Assembly: GCA_015061245.1 (NCBI GenBank)
Contig: SUWY01000004.1
Location: forward strand, 1-64,000
DNA from: Bacteroidales bacterium
GTDB taxonomy: Bacteria > Bacteroidota > Bacteroidia > Bacteroidales > Marinifilaceae
DNA: 64,000 bases
Direction of reading: 5' to 3'
Below are positions 41,316 through 50,426 of the stretch, piece after piece (position 1 is the stretch's first letter; each line of letters begins with the position of its first letter). The notes beneath the pieces are model-generated. The model was not told where the DNA came from, ran no database searches, and was given only the letters and a program-made list of their open reading frames with translations. The position numbers and the translations under genes are program-made.

Positions 41316-44300
41316 ATGTCAAAGATTGAAAAACACCCTATTCTGGATATTCCGGTAAGGGAGAAGTGCAGCTTCCTTTTCAATGGTAAGGAGGTTGAGT
41401 GTGAAAGCGGTTATACTATTGCCGCAGCTCTTCACAATGCAGGTTATCCTGTTCATAGCCATAGTTTGAGTGGAAGAAAGCGTTCATTAGCTTGCGGTAT
41501 TGGTAAGTGTGGCGCTTGTGAGATGGTGGTCGATGGCGAAGTTAAGCGAATCTGTATTACTAAAGTCGATGGTGTAAAACAGGTCGAGGAGATTAGCGAG
41601 GAGTGGAAAGTTGGCGAGGAGCATAAACCTCATGTTGAGCACTTTAAGTGTGATGTGGTTATCATTGGTGCCGGCCCTGCGGGATTGTCTGCTCGTGAGA
41701 CCTTGCTCGAAAAGGGTGTTAATTGTGTGATAGTCGATAACAACGATACAATTGGAGGTCAGTTTAATATGCAGACCCACCAATTCTTCTTCTTCGAGGA
41801 GAAGCACCGCTTCGGTGGTATGCGAGGTTTTGATATTGCCCAAAATCTGGCAGGAGATAATCATGAAGGAATCTTTACCGGATGTACCGTATGGGATGTC
41901 ATGGAGGGTGGTCGTGTTGCTGTAAAGCGTATTGCTACAGGCGATATTTTCTACATACAGACCGACTACTTGATTGTTGCAACAGGTGCAGTACCATTTA
42001 CTCCAATGTTCCAGAATGATGATCTTCCCGGAGTATATACAGCAGCGGTTGTTCAGAAGATGATGAATACCGAGCATACGCTTTTAGGTAAGAGTGTATT
42101 GACTGTCGGAGCCGGAAATATTGGTTATTTGACATCGTACCAGTTGATCCAGGCTGGTGCTAAGGTAAAGGCAATTATTGAGGCCATGCCACGAGAGGGT
42201 GGATTCCCTGTTCAGGCTAACCGTTTGCGTCGTTTGGCTGTTCCAATCTTGACAGGTAAAACTTTAATCCGTGCCATTCCGCGTGAGGATGGTAATGGAA
42301 TTTGCGGAGCAGTAATTGCCGATTGCGAGAATTTTAGACCGATTCCTGGAACCGAGCAGGTTATCGATGGAATAGATGTTATAAACGTATGTACCGGTCT
42401 TATCCCTGATAACCAGTTGGTAATGAAGGGTAAGGCAATCTTTGGTGAGCGTTGTTTGGCTGCCGGTGATTCGGTTAGAATAGGCGAGGGCACAAGTGCA
42501 GTGCTTCGTGGAAAAGAGGCAGCCTATGAGATATTCAACCAGATGAATATCCGAGTTGACTATGAGGAGTATATTGAGGTAAGCAAGAAATATCTTGATT
42601 CTCAGCAACGTCCGAAACGTGTTAAGGAGTGTGCAACTCTTCCAACCGATGAGAGAGCTGCGCAAAAACCATTTGTTGTGGCGGATTGTCTATATGGATT
42701 CGCATGTAACCCATGTACATTTGCATGTCCTCACTCAGCCATTACAAAACGTGACACAAAGAGCGTTCCCGAGATAGACTACACCAAGTGTGTGGGATGC
42801 ATGGAGTGTGTAACTCACTGTCCCGGATTGGCTATCTTTGGTTACGATAAGCAGCGTTCAACACTTTTCTTGCCTGTCGAGTATGAGGTTGAGAAAGGGG
42901 CTGCAGTATGGCTTGTAGATAATAACGGAAAGAAGTTAGGCGAGGGTACAATTGCTGGAGTTATTGCTAAGCCTAATAAGACAAATTTATGCAGAGTAAA
43001 GTGCGAAGAACTTTACGAAGGTGTATTGACCGACGTGCGTGGATTCATTGTTAAAGAGAACTATCCCGAGCCAATAGAGTGGAAGAGTACAGAGGAGGGC
43101 AGTAATAGCTCTGCTTACGTTTGTCATTGCGAGGATATTCCATTAGAGCAGGTTCTTGAAATTGTCGGTGATAGAAAATATATCTCTATAGATGAGGTTA
43201 AACATACCGTTCGTGTAGGTATGGGGCCGTGTCGAGGAAAACGCTGTATTCCAAGATTACGTACCGCACTTCGTGCATACGGAGTGGAGTTGACCGGTGA
43301 GTCAACACCACGTGCACCGCTATCAAATCAGGTTCTTTTGAGCGAGGTTTCAGGAAAGAGCGATATGCTTACCGAGATTATCGGTTTCAAGAAGACAGAG
43401 CGTAGAGAGGTTGATGTTTTGATTGCCGGAGGTGGAATGGGAGGTTCATCGCTATTCCGTTACTTTGCTGAGGCTGGAAGAAAACCCGTTATGCTGAACT
43501 ATGGGCAAGGCTCTACATGGCGTTGTATTGCAGGAGGAAGACCTGCATTCAGTTTGCCGGCTTTGGCTGAGATTGGTGCTCAGAACAGAGTGCTTTTCGA
43601 GGAGTTGCAGGGTATTAGAAATATCGATTACAAACCAATCCAATATGTGGGATTTGCCCACGATGAGGAGTCGTATAAAGCACTTGAGGCGAGTATGGCG
43701 TGGTCAAAGGCTGAGATGATTACCCCTGATAAGTTTAGAGAGAGAATCTCTCCATACTTCTCAAAGAGCAACACATCGTATATTGCTGCACTATTGACCG
43801 ATGAGTGTTGGCAGGCAACACCCGGAAAGTGTGTAGGTCTGTTGCGTGATATTGCCATTGCGAAGGGTGGAGAATTCTTGGATGACTGCAAGGTGCTCGA
43901 TGCAAAGCGTGACGGAAGCAAGACAATTGTTTTGACCAAACTTCATAACGGACAGTATGTGGAGTTTGTGGCAGACCACTTTGTGAATGCTATGGGATAT
44001 GGTGCAGGCGAGATTGCCGATAAGATGGGAATCAATACCGGTATGTACCCGGTACGTCACCAAGCGTTGATTACATCGAGATTGCCGATGTTGGGAGTTA
44101 ACGGAGATAATCTTAATATGTTGATTGACCGCCGTAGAATTGGTGATTTCTCGGCAGTCTATGGTCAGCAACTTAAGCATACCGGTCAATTTATTGCCTG
44201 TGCATCACCTGCTCACGATTCAACACGTATTGGTAAAGAGTTGAAACTTAATACCGAGGAGTTCCTTCAGGTTACATGTAATATGTTGAAGGAGTGGATT

Positions 44301-44534
44301 CCAGAATTGGCTGGAGTGGATATTCAGGCAATATGGTCAGGTTACTATGTTGAGCCAAGATACTTTATCGATCCAGATTTGGGATTGTTTGCCGGCTTGC
44401 AGGGACATGGATTTATGTTCGCTCAATATTTGGCAAAACTCTATGTCGATTATCTGTTAGGCCGTCCGGTTCCCGACTTCTTCAAGGAGTTGAAGATGGA
44501 TGGAAATGGCTTGGCGGAGCATTCGTTTAAATAG
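41316..44534 (+). CDS. Multi-cofactor FAD/Fe-S oxidoreductase fusion
   Basis: The 1072-residue protein is a chain of domains. A plant-type 2Fe-2S domain comes first (C60, C65, C68, C80 in CGIGKCGAC and ICITK). A pyridine-nucleotide-disulfide FAD domain follows (GAGPAG near 118, second dinucleotide site VGAGNIGY). Two 4Fe-4S clusters are near 465-510 (CNPCTFACP and CVGCMECVTHCP), and a BFD-like 2Fe-2S domain carries CHCED and CRGKRC. A second FAD domain of the DAO type ends the chain (LIAGGGMGGSS near 700). It combines what other bacteria encode as separate alpha, beta and gamma subunits of amine, proline or hydroxyproline-type dehydrogenases. The substrate is unknown. It follows GH97 by nine bases. 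Confidence 0.85.
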   Translation: MSKIEKHPILDIPVREKCSFLFNGKEVECESGYTIAAALHNAGYPVHSHSLSGRKRSLACGIGKCGACEMVVDGEVKRICITKVDGVKQVEEISEEWKVGEEHKPHVEHFKCDVVIIGAGPAGLSARETLLEKGVNCVIVDNNDTIGGQFNMQTHQFFFFEEKHRFGGMRGFDIAQNLAGDNHEGIFTGCTVWDVMEGGRVAVKRIATGDIFYIQTDYLIVATGAVPFTPMFQNDDLPGVYTAAVVQKMMNTEHTLLGKSVLTVGAGNIGYLTSYQLIQAGAKVKAIIEAMPREGGFPVQANRLRRLAVPILTGKTLIRAIPREDGNGICGAVIADCENFRPIPGTEQVIDGIDVINVCTGLIPDNQLVMKGKAIFGERCLAAGDSVRIGEGTSAVLRGKEAAYEIFNQMNIRVDYEEYIEVSKKYLDSQQRPKRVKECATLPTDERAAQKPFVVADCLYGFACNPCTFACPHSAITKRDTKSVPEIDYTKCVGCMECVTHCPGLAIFGYDKQRSTLFLPVEYEVEKGAAVWLVDNNGKKLGEGTIAGVIAKPNKTNLCRVKCEELYEGVLTDVRGFIVKENYPEPIEWKSTEEGSNSSAYVCHCEDIPLEQVLEIVGDRKYISIDEVKHTVRVGMGPCRGKRCIPRLRTALRAYGVELTGESTPRAPLSNQVLLSEVSGKSDMLTEIIGFKKTERREVDVLIAGGGMGGSSLFRYFAEAGRKPVMLNYGQGSTWRCIAGGRPAFSLPALAEIGAQNRVLFEELQGIRNIDYKPIQYVGFAHDEESYKALEASMAWSKAEMITPDKFRERISPYFSKSNTSYIAALLTDECWQATPGKCVGLLRDIAIAKGGEFLDDCKVLDAKRDGSKTIVLTKLHNGQYVEFVADHFVNAMGYGAGEIADKMGINTGMYPVRHQALITSRLPMLGVNGDNLNMLIDRRRIGDFSAVYGQQLKHTGQFIACASPAHDSTRIGKELKLNTEEFLQVTCNMLKEWIPELAGVDIQAIWSGYYVEPRYFIDPDLGLFAGLQGHGFMFAQYLAKLYVDYLLGRPVPDFFKELKMDGNGLAEHSFK

Positions 44535-44543
44535 TTTTTTTAT

Positions 44544-45389
44544 ATGGTTAAGTTAGGTGAGTTTAATACTTTGACTGTTGTTAAGGCTGTGGATTTCGGT
44601 CTATACCTTGATGGCGGTGATGAGTGGGATGAGATTTTGTTGCCCAATGAGGATGTACCAAAGGGGGTATTTCCCGGCGATGACGTAAAGGTTTTTATCT
44701 ATTTTGATTCAGAAGATAGAATTGTTGCAACAACTCGTACCCCATATACCCAGGTTGGTAAGTTTGCAATTTTGAATGTTGTGTCAACAAGTGGAGTTGG
44801 TGCATTCCTTGATTGGGGATTGAGAAAGGATCTGTTGGTGCCATTTGCACGTCAACGTGATAAGATGGTTGAGGGACGTTCATATTTGGTGTATACATAC
44901 GTTGATCCCAAGACAAAAAGAATTGTAGCTACCGATAAGATTGCAGGCTATTTGGATCAGACATTCCCTGAGTATGAGAAGGGAGAGAAGGTTGAGATTT
45001 TGATTGCCCGTAAATCAAATTTGGGATACAATGTTATCATAAATGATGCACATTGGGGATTGGTTTACAACAATGAGATTTTTACCGATGTCAAGATTGG
45101 CCAGAGAATGACTGCATACATCAAGGAGGTTCGTGAGGATGAGAAGATTGATGTGTCGTTATCTCCAATTGGTTATCAGGGCAAGGTTGATAGCTTGATG
45201 GGGGCCATTCTTGATAAGATTAAGGATAACGGAGGAACATTGGATATCTCTGATAAGAGTTCGCCTGACGAGATTAAACGTGTTTTCGGTTGCAGTAAGA
45301 AGGCGTATAAGATGGCTTTGGGAACCTTGATGAGAATGGGATGTATTGAGATATATCCAAACGAGGTTAAGATTATTGAGGCAGAGTAA
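44544..45389 (+). CDS. CvfB-like S1 RNA-binding protein
   Basis: The 281-residue protein is made of successive S1/OB-type domains. The first opens GEFNTLTVVKAVDFGLYLD; the second has KFAILNVVSTSGVGAFLDWGLRKDLLVPF; a third is GYNVIINDAHWGLVYNNEIF. A C-terminal winged helix follows (FGCSKKAYKMALGTLMRMG). This is the CvfB arrangement; the protein binds RNA, and family members modulate expression of virulence and stress genes. It follows the redox fusion with a nine-base gap and precedes a DUF5715 gene. Confidence 0.9.
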   Translation: MVKLGEFNTLTVVKAVDFGLYLDGGDEWDEILLPNEDVPKGVFPGDDVKVFIYFDSEDRIVATTRTPYTQVGKFAILNVVSTSGVGAFLDWGLRKDLLVPFARQRDKMVEGRSYLVYTYVDPKTKRIVATDKIAGYLDQTFPEYEKGEKVEILIARKSNLGYNVIINDAHWGLVYNNEIFTDVKIGQRMTAYIKEVREDEKIDVSLSPIGYQGKVDSLMGAILDKIKDNGGTLDISDKSSPDEIKRVFGCSKKAYKMALGTLMRMGCIEIYPNEVKIIEAE

Positions 45390-45400
45390 AGTTTGATTAA

Positions 45401-46264
45401 ATGGCAAGACGATACTATAATCGGGAGGAGCCTAAAAAGGAGAAGCGAGAGAGGGTTGATTATATCGGTATGGCGAAGGGCGTATGCTCTTCGCTAATGC
45501 CTTATATTACAGCGTTTTTTAGTGCAGTATGGCGTTTGGTTAAGAGTTGCTTTGCAACAAAGAGACGTTGCTATATTGCTATGGGAGTGGTTGCATTTTT
45601 GGTTTTGACGATAGTGGTGTCGAGGTGTGATTTCGAGACCTCGCCCGAGAATGAATTTGTTGAACAGATTGCAACCAAATCGAAAGTTGCCGAGCGATTG
45701 AAGCCATATTTTGGTGATTTTCAGAGTAATCGTCAAATTAACAGAGCTTTCAATGATTTGAATGATAAGCATATTGTAGCAGCAAAGGCAAATGGAATTC
45801 CTGCAACTACTGTTAAGGGAACTATTGATGAGATTGTTGATAAGTACGATTTGGAGCTTATTGAGAGTTGCAGATTGTACGAGGTTGATAAGTTGACTCA
45901 TTCGGCTCCATATCTTGTACCCAAGGCTGCGGATTTGCTTAAAGATATTTGTAAGAATTTCAGAGATTCCGTTGAGAATAAGGGATATCCCGAGGTTAAA
46001 CCTATAATTACAAGTGTATTTAGAACACCTGAGAGTGTAAAGAAGTTGCAGCGTTCAGGTAATGTGAATTCATCTGCGAATTCGGCTCACCTTTATGCGA
46101 CAACGGTAGATATTACCTATCGCAGGTTTGAGGGAACTGATTTGGTGAATGCCGATATTTACAAATATATCATGGCTGAGGTGTTGCGTGATTTGCGTAA
46201 AGAGGGGCGCTGTTATGTTAAATTTGAGTTAAAACAGGCCTGCTACCACATTACTGTACGTTAG
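45401..46264 (+). CDS. DUF5715 family, M15-peptidase-like membrane protein
   Basis: The 287-residue protein has a basic cytoplasmic N terminus, one membrane helix (about residues 63-82, YIAMGVVAFLVLTIVVS) and a periplasmic domain. The segment SSANSAHLYATTVDITY with HITVR at the end matches the His/Asp/His zinc pattern of M15 D-Ala-D-Ala peptidases (SxHxxGxAxD, then a His near the C terminus). Its role may be in peptidoglycan trimming. The family is annotated only as DUF5715, and the enzymatic role is inferred. Confidence 0.82.
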   Translation: MARRYYNREEPKKEKRERVDYIGMAKGVCSSLMPYITAFFSAVWRLVKSCFATKRRCYIAMGVVAFLVLTIVVSRCDFETSPENEFVEQIATKSKVAERLKPYFGDFQSNRQINRAFNDLNDKHIVAAKANGIPATTVKGTIDEIVDKYDLELIESCRLYEVDKLTHSAPYLVPKAADLLKDICKNFRDSVENKGYPEVKPIITSVFRTPESVKKLQRSGNVNSSANSAHLYATTVDITYRRFEGTDLVNADIYKYIMAEVLRDLRKEGRCYVKFELKQACYHITVR

Positions 46265-46280
46265 AATGGAGTTTTTTTTA

Positions 46281-46288
46281 TACATTTG
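46281..46288 (+). promoter_or_regulatory. -7 box before the outer-membrane barrel gene
   Basis: TACATTTG matches TAnnTTTG and lies 27 bases before the ATG at 46315. The -33 element is not clear. Confidence 0.45.
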
Positions 46289-46314
46289 TGTTTTATAATT
46301 AGGAGTGTTGTACT

Positions 46315-47151
46315 ATGAGTAGAAAGTTTTTCAAGGTCGTGGCCTTGTCGTTGATAATGGTAACTCTTGGTGGCCATGTATGGGCTGCTGATGAGGATGC
46401 CCAGAGCCAAAGTTCAATGATGCGTATCAAGACACCGGATGGTCAAAATAAGACCAAGGTGCAGAAGCGTGACCGTTCAACATACGGTTTTTATGCTTTT
46501 GGTGGAGTTACACTATCTACATTTGTTGGACAGGAGGTTTATAACTGGCACGATGATATTGGTTATATGCCCGGTTATACCTTTGGAGGTGGTTTTGATA
46601 TTCTACGCAGACCTAACGGAATTTATTTCGGTTCAGAGTTGGCTATTACCATGAAGGGAGTAACAAAGGCTTATCAGGGAAAACCTTTGTACAAGGAGGA
46701 TCCGGTCTCTTCAAGAATACTTTTGCACTATTTCCAGGCTACCCCTATGAAGATAGGAGGCAGAATCAAGCTTAACGATGATATGGGTATCAGCCTATAT
46801 ACAGGTTTTGGTGTTGATTTGTTGATTGGTGGTCGCGAGAAGTATGAGAAGAATGACAGCGGATATGAGGATAAGTTGATGCGTAGACATACAGATTGGA
46901 ATGGACGTGTTGATATGTTTGTTCCATTCAATGTGAACTTCGATTATAAGAAGTGGAGTGTGGGTGTATCTTATGACCTGGGTATTAATGATATTATTGA
47001 AGGTCGTAGAAATCAGCCTATTAATCGAGTACATAACAGTACAATAGGTTTTAGAGCTGTGTACCATTTCCGTTTCAAGGATAGAGCCGACAAGGTTGCT
47101 AAGATTAAGAGTAAAGAGGTTGTTGATAGATATCACCGTGATGAATTTTAG
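46315..47151 (+). CDS. PorT-like outer-membrane beta-barrel protein
   Basis: The 278-residue protein has a signal peptide ending GGHVWAA. A short charged linker leads to a beta-barrel of alternating strands of the Bacteroidetes outer membrane protein family: YGFYAFGGVTLSTFVG, GYTFGGGFDILRR, ISLYTGFGVDLLIGG, WSVGVSYDLGI, TIGFRAVYHFRF. The resemblance to PorT-type small barrels is by strand pattern only. It has its own promoter. Its last 11 bases overlap the start of the M24 peptidase gene if ATG 47141 is used. Confidence 0.75.
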   Translation: MSRKFFKVVALSLIMVTLGGHVWAADEDAQSQSSMMRIKTPDGQNKTKVQKRDRSTYGFYAFGGVTLSTFVGQEVYNWHDDIGYMPGYTFGGGFDILRRPNGIYFGSELAITMKGVTKAYQGKPLYKEDPVSSRILLHYFQATPMKIGGRIKLNDDMGISLYTGFGVDLLIGGREKYEKNDSGYEDKLMRRHTDWNGRVDMFVPFNVNFDYKKWSVGVSYDLGINDIIEGRRNQPINRVHNSTIGFRAVYHFRFKDRADKVAKIKSKEVVDRYHRDEF

Positions 47152-48307
47152 TTGTGAATTAAATATGCGTGTGGAGCGTGCGCAGCAGGCTCTGCAGGAG
47201 TGTGGGGCAGATGCTCTATTGGTAAGCAGTAATGTGAATCTGCTCTATATGGCGGGTCAAATCATAAACGGCTATGTATATGTTCCCATAACAGGTCAGG
47301 CAATCCTCTTTGTAAGAAGACCTAAAGGTATTGAGGGAGCTAATGTTAGCTATATTAGAAAGCCGGAAGATATTCCGGCAATTTTGGCAGAGCGTGGTGT
47401 GGCAGCTCCATCAAAGTTGGCTTTCGAGGCCGATTTTATGAGTTATTCAGAGTATACCAGAGTTGCAGGCTGTTTTGCAGATACCGAGTTGGTAAACGGT
47501 AGCGGAATTTTGCGCTCTTTGCGTGCTGTGAAGTCGGAGTATGAGTTGGATATGATGCGTGAGTCTGCAAGAAAGCACGATATGGTCTATGCTCAAATCT
47601 CGGAGATGTACCATAAGGGTATGAGCGATGTTGAACTTAGTGCTGCAATCGAGAGTGCGGGACGTAAGTTGGGCTCTTTGGGTATCTTCCGAATTGGCGG
47701 TTCGAGTATGGAGATTTTTGGAGGAAGTATTCTTGCAGGCGAGAATGCAGATGCGCCATCGCCATACGATTTTGCTTTGGGTGGTGCAGGAATGCATCCA
47801 TCTTTGCCTATTGGCGCAAATGGAACTGTTTTGGAGCCCGAGATGGCAATTATGGTTGATATGGGAAGTAACTTTACCGGCTATATGACCGATATGTCGC
47901 GAGTATTTGCAGTGGAGAAGATTACCAATCCATTGGCATTGCGTGCACACCAGGTTTCGATAGATATTCAAAATGAGATTTGTAAGGTTGCAAAACCGGG
48001 GGTTCAGGCTAAAGCTCTTTATGAGTTGGCCTATTCAATAGTTGAGAAGGAGGGGTTGAAGGAGTATTTTATGGGCCACAATCAACAAGCCGGTTTCATG
48101 GGGCACGGAGTAGGTATCGAGATAAATGAGTTGCCTGTTCTGGCTCCTCGTTCAAGAGATATTTTGTGCAAGGGTATGGCTTTTGCCATGGAGCCTAAAT
48201 TTGTGATTCCGGGAGTTGGTGCCGTGGGTACCGAGAATACCTACATTGTAACCGAGGATGGTTTGGAGAGAATTACCCACTTCCCACAGGAGATTCAGAT
48301 AATATAG
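47141..48307 (+). CDS. M24 family Xaa-Pro aminopeptidase
   Basis: The metal ligands of the M24 fold are all visible: Asp in MVDMGSNFTGYMTDMSR (two Asp), His in GHGVGIEINELP, Glu in AMEPKF and Glu in GTENTYIV. The N-terminal creatinase-like domain has GADALLVSSNVNLLYMAGQ. The protein removes N-terminal residues before proline. The start could also be the ATG at 47165; longer TTG forms overlap the previous gene too far. It is followed by rarA after ten bases. Confidence 0.88.
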   Translation: MNFSCELNMRVERAQQALQECGADALLVSSNVNLLYMAGQIINGYVYVPITGQAILFVRRPKGIEGANVSYIRKPEDIPAILAERGVAAPSKLAFEADFMSYSEYTRVAGCFADTELVNGSGILRSLRAVKSEYELDMMRESARKHDMVYAQISEMYHKGMSDVELSAAIESAGRKLGSLGIFRIGGSSMEIFGGSILAGENADAPSPYDFALGGAGMHPSLPIGANGTVLEPEMAIMVDMGSNFTGYMTDMSRVFAVEKITNPLALRAHQVSIDIQNEICKVAKPGVQAKALYELAYSIVEKEGLKEYFMGHNQQAGFMGHGVGIEINELPVLAPRSRDILCKGMAFAMEPKFVIPGVGAVGTENTYIVTEDGLERITHFPQEIQII

Positions 48308-48317
48308 TCTATTACGA

Positions 48318-49598
48318 ATGGTCAACACAAAACCATTAGCGGAGCGTATGCGTCCCACCAATCTTGACGATTATGTTGGTCAAGAGCATTTGGTTGGAAA
48401 GGGGAAGGTGTTGCGCAGAATGATTGATACGGGTGTTGTATCGTCGTTTATTTTGTGGGGACCTCCGGGTGTTGGTAAAACAACCTTAGCCACTATAATT
48501 GCCAATCAGCTTGAGCGTCCATTCTATGTGCTGAGTGCTGTAAGTGCCGGTGTAAAAGAGGTTCGCGAGGTTATTCAACATGCCGAGAAGGATGGTTTCT
48601 TTGGCAGGGCAAATCCAATTCTTTTTATCGATGAGATTCACCGTTTCTCAAAGTCGCAACAAGATTCCTTGTTGGCAGCGGTAGAGAAGGGTATTGTAAC
48701 CTTGATAGGTGCTACAACCGAGAATCCATCGTTCGAGGTGATTTCGCCACTTTTATCACGTTGTCAGGTTTATGTGCTGAAGGCTCAGGATAAGGCCTCG
48801 CTCGAAAAACTTTTGGATAGAGCGGTAACAACCGATGAGGTGTTGAGACAACGAGATATTAGTTTCGAGTCTAAGCAGGCAATTATGGCCTTTAGTGGTG
48901 GTGATGCCCGAAAGGCGTTGAATATTCTTGAGCTTACTATAAATTCTCAGCCTATAAATCAGCCTATAGTGATTACCGATGAGATGGTTAAGGCTGTTAT
49001 TCAGGAGAATCCGTTGCTCTATGATAAGGATGGTGAGCAGCATTATGATATAGTTTCGGCTATGATTAAATCGATTCGCGGAGGTAATCCCAATGCGGCG
49101 GTTTACTACATGTCCAGAATGTTAGTTGGGGGCGAGGACCCACTTTTTATAGCTCGAAGATTGATTATTTCTGCATCCGAGGATATTGGTCTTGCAAACC
49201 CCAATGCTATGCTTATTGCTAATGCCTGTTTCGAGGCTGTCCACAAGATTGGTATGCCGGAGGCGAGGATACCTTTGGCCAATTGTATTATCTATCTTGC
49301 AACCTCGCCTAAGAGCAACTCTGCATATATGGCGGTAAATAGTGCCATACAGTTTATAGAGAAGAGTGGTAATATTCCGGTGCCGTTGCATCTGCGTAAT
49401 GCTCCTACAAAGTTAATGAGGGAGCTGGATTATGGTACTGATTATAAGTACCCACACGATTATCCGGGTAATTTTGTGGTGCAGGAGTATATGCCCGAGG
49501 AGATAAAAAATGTTGTTTTCTATAAACCTCAGAGTAATGCTCAGGAGGCTAAAATTCTGGAGCGTTTAAAGGTTTGGTGGAAGAAAATTTATAAATAG
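48318..49598 (+). CDS. rarA: Replication-associated recombination protein A
   Basis: This AAA+ ATPase, also called MgsA, acts at stalled replication forks. Walker A is GPPGVGKTT near residue 50, Walker B LFIDEIHRFSKSQQD. The sensor motifs (IGATTENPSFEVISPLLSRC) and the C-terminal tetramerisation domain (SASEDIGLANPNAM, AYMAVNSAIQ, PHDYPGNFVVQEYMPE) are complete. The length of 426 residues is normal. It lies tightly between pepP-like and kdsA. Confidence 0.95.
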   Translation: MVNTKPLAERMRPTNLDDYVGQEHLVGKGKVLRRMIDTGVVSSFILWGPPGVGKTTLATIIANQLERPFYVLSAVSAGVKEVREVIQHAEKDGFFGRANPILFIDEIHRFSKSQQDSLLAAVEKGIVTLIGATTENPSFEVISPLLSRCQVYVLKAQDKASLEKLLDRAVTTDEVLRQRDISFESKQAIMAFSGGDARKALNILELTINSQPINQPIVITDEMVKAVIQENPLLYDKDGEQHYDIVSAMIKSIRGGNPNAAVYYMSRMLVGGEDPLFIARRLIISASEDIGLANPNAMLIANACFEAVHKIGMPEARIPLANCIIYLATSPKSNSAYMAVNSAIQFIEKSGNIPVPLHLRNAPTKLMRELDYGTDYKYPHDYPGNFVVQEYMPEEIKNVVFYKPQSNAQEAKILERLKVWWKKIYK

Positions 49599-49605
49599 GA
49601 GTGAT

Positions 49606-50412
49606 ATGAAAAGTTGGAATGAAATTACAGGTTCACAGAACTTTTTCCTTTTTGCAGGTCCTTGTGTTATTGAGGGCGAAGATATGGCTTTGCGTATTGC
49701 AGAGAGGGTAGTGAAGATAACCGATCGTTTGGATATACCCTATGTCTTTAAGGGGTCGTTCAAGAAGGCTAACCGTTCAAGAATCGACTCTTTTACAGGA
49801 ATTGGCGATGAGAAGGCATTGAAGATTCTGGCAAAGGTTCGTGCGGAGTTTGATATTCCTGTAGTTACCGATGTCCACTCTGTAGAGGATGCGGTTATGT
49901 CGGCAGAGTATGTCGATGTGTTGCAGATTCCCGCTTTTTTGTGTCGTCAGACAGATTTGTTGGTTGCTGCAGCTAAAACCGGTAAGATTGTAAATATTAA
50001 GAAGGGACAGTTTTTGTCGCCTGAATCAATGAAGTTTGCTGTTCAGAAGATTCGTGAATCAGGAAACTATAATGTTGCCGTTACCGAGCGTGGTACAACT
50101 TTCGGATATGGTGATTTGATAATTGATTACCGTGGAATTCCAACTATGCAGGAGTGTTGTAAGTGTCCTGCAATTTTAGATATAACCCACTCATTGCAAC
50201 AGCCTAACCAGGCATCGGGAGTTACAGGAGGTAAGCCAGAACTTATCGAGACTGTGGCTAAGGCAGGTGTTGCTGTAGGTGTGGATGGTTTGTTTATTGA
50301 GACTCATGAGAATCCTGCAGTGGCTAAGAGCGACGGTGCGAATATGCTTCGATTGGATCTGCTTGAGGGACTGCTCGAGAAGTTGGTTCGAATCAGAGGA
50401 GCAGTTTTATAA
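49606..50412 (+). CDS. kdsA: 3-deoxy-8-phosphooctulonate synthase
   Basis: KdsA condenses arabinose 5-phosphate and phosphoenolpyruvate to KDO-8-phosphate for lipid A core synthesis. Landmarks are FAGPCVIEGEDMA, FKGSFKKANRSR, DVHSVEDA, LQIPAFLCRQTDLL, NIKKGQFLSP and ERGTTFGYGDL. GVDGLFIETHENP with the catalytic-site His/Glu closes the set. The length of 268 is standard. Cytoplasmic. It is eight bases after rarA and 14 before mutS2. Confidence 0.97.
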   Translation: MKSWNEITGSQNFFLFAGPCVIEGEDMALRIAERVVKITDRLDIPYVFKGSFKKANRSRIDSFTGIGDEKALKILAKVRAEFDIPVVTDVHSVEDAVMSAEYVDVLQIPAFLCRQTDLLVAAAKTGKIVNIKKGQFLSPESMKFAVQKIRESGNYNVAVTERGTTFGYGDLIIDYRGIPTMQECCKCPAILDITHSLQQPNQASGVTGGKPELIETVAKAGVAVGVDGLFIETHENPAVAKSDGANMLRLDLLEGLLEKLVRIRGAVL

Positions 50413-50426
50413 TCAGATAGACGGGA

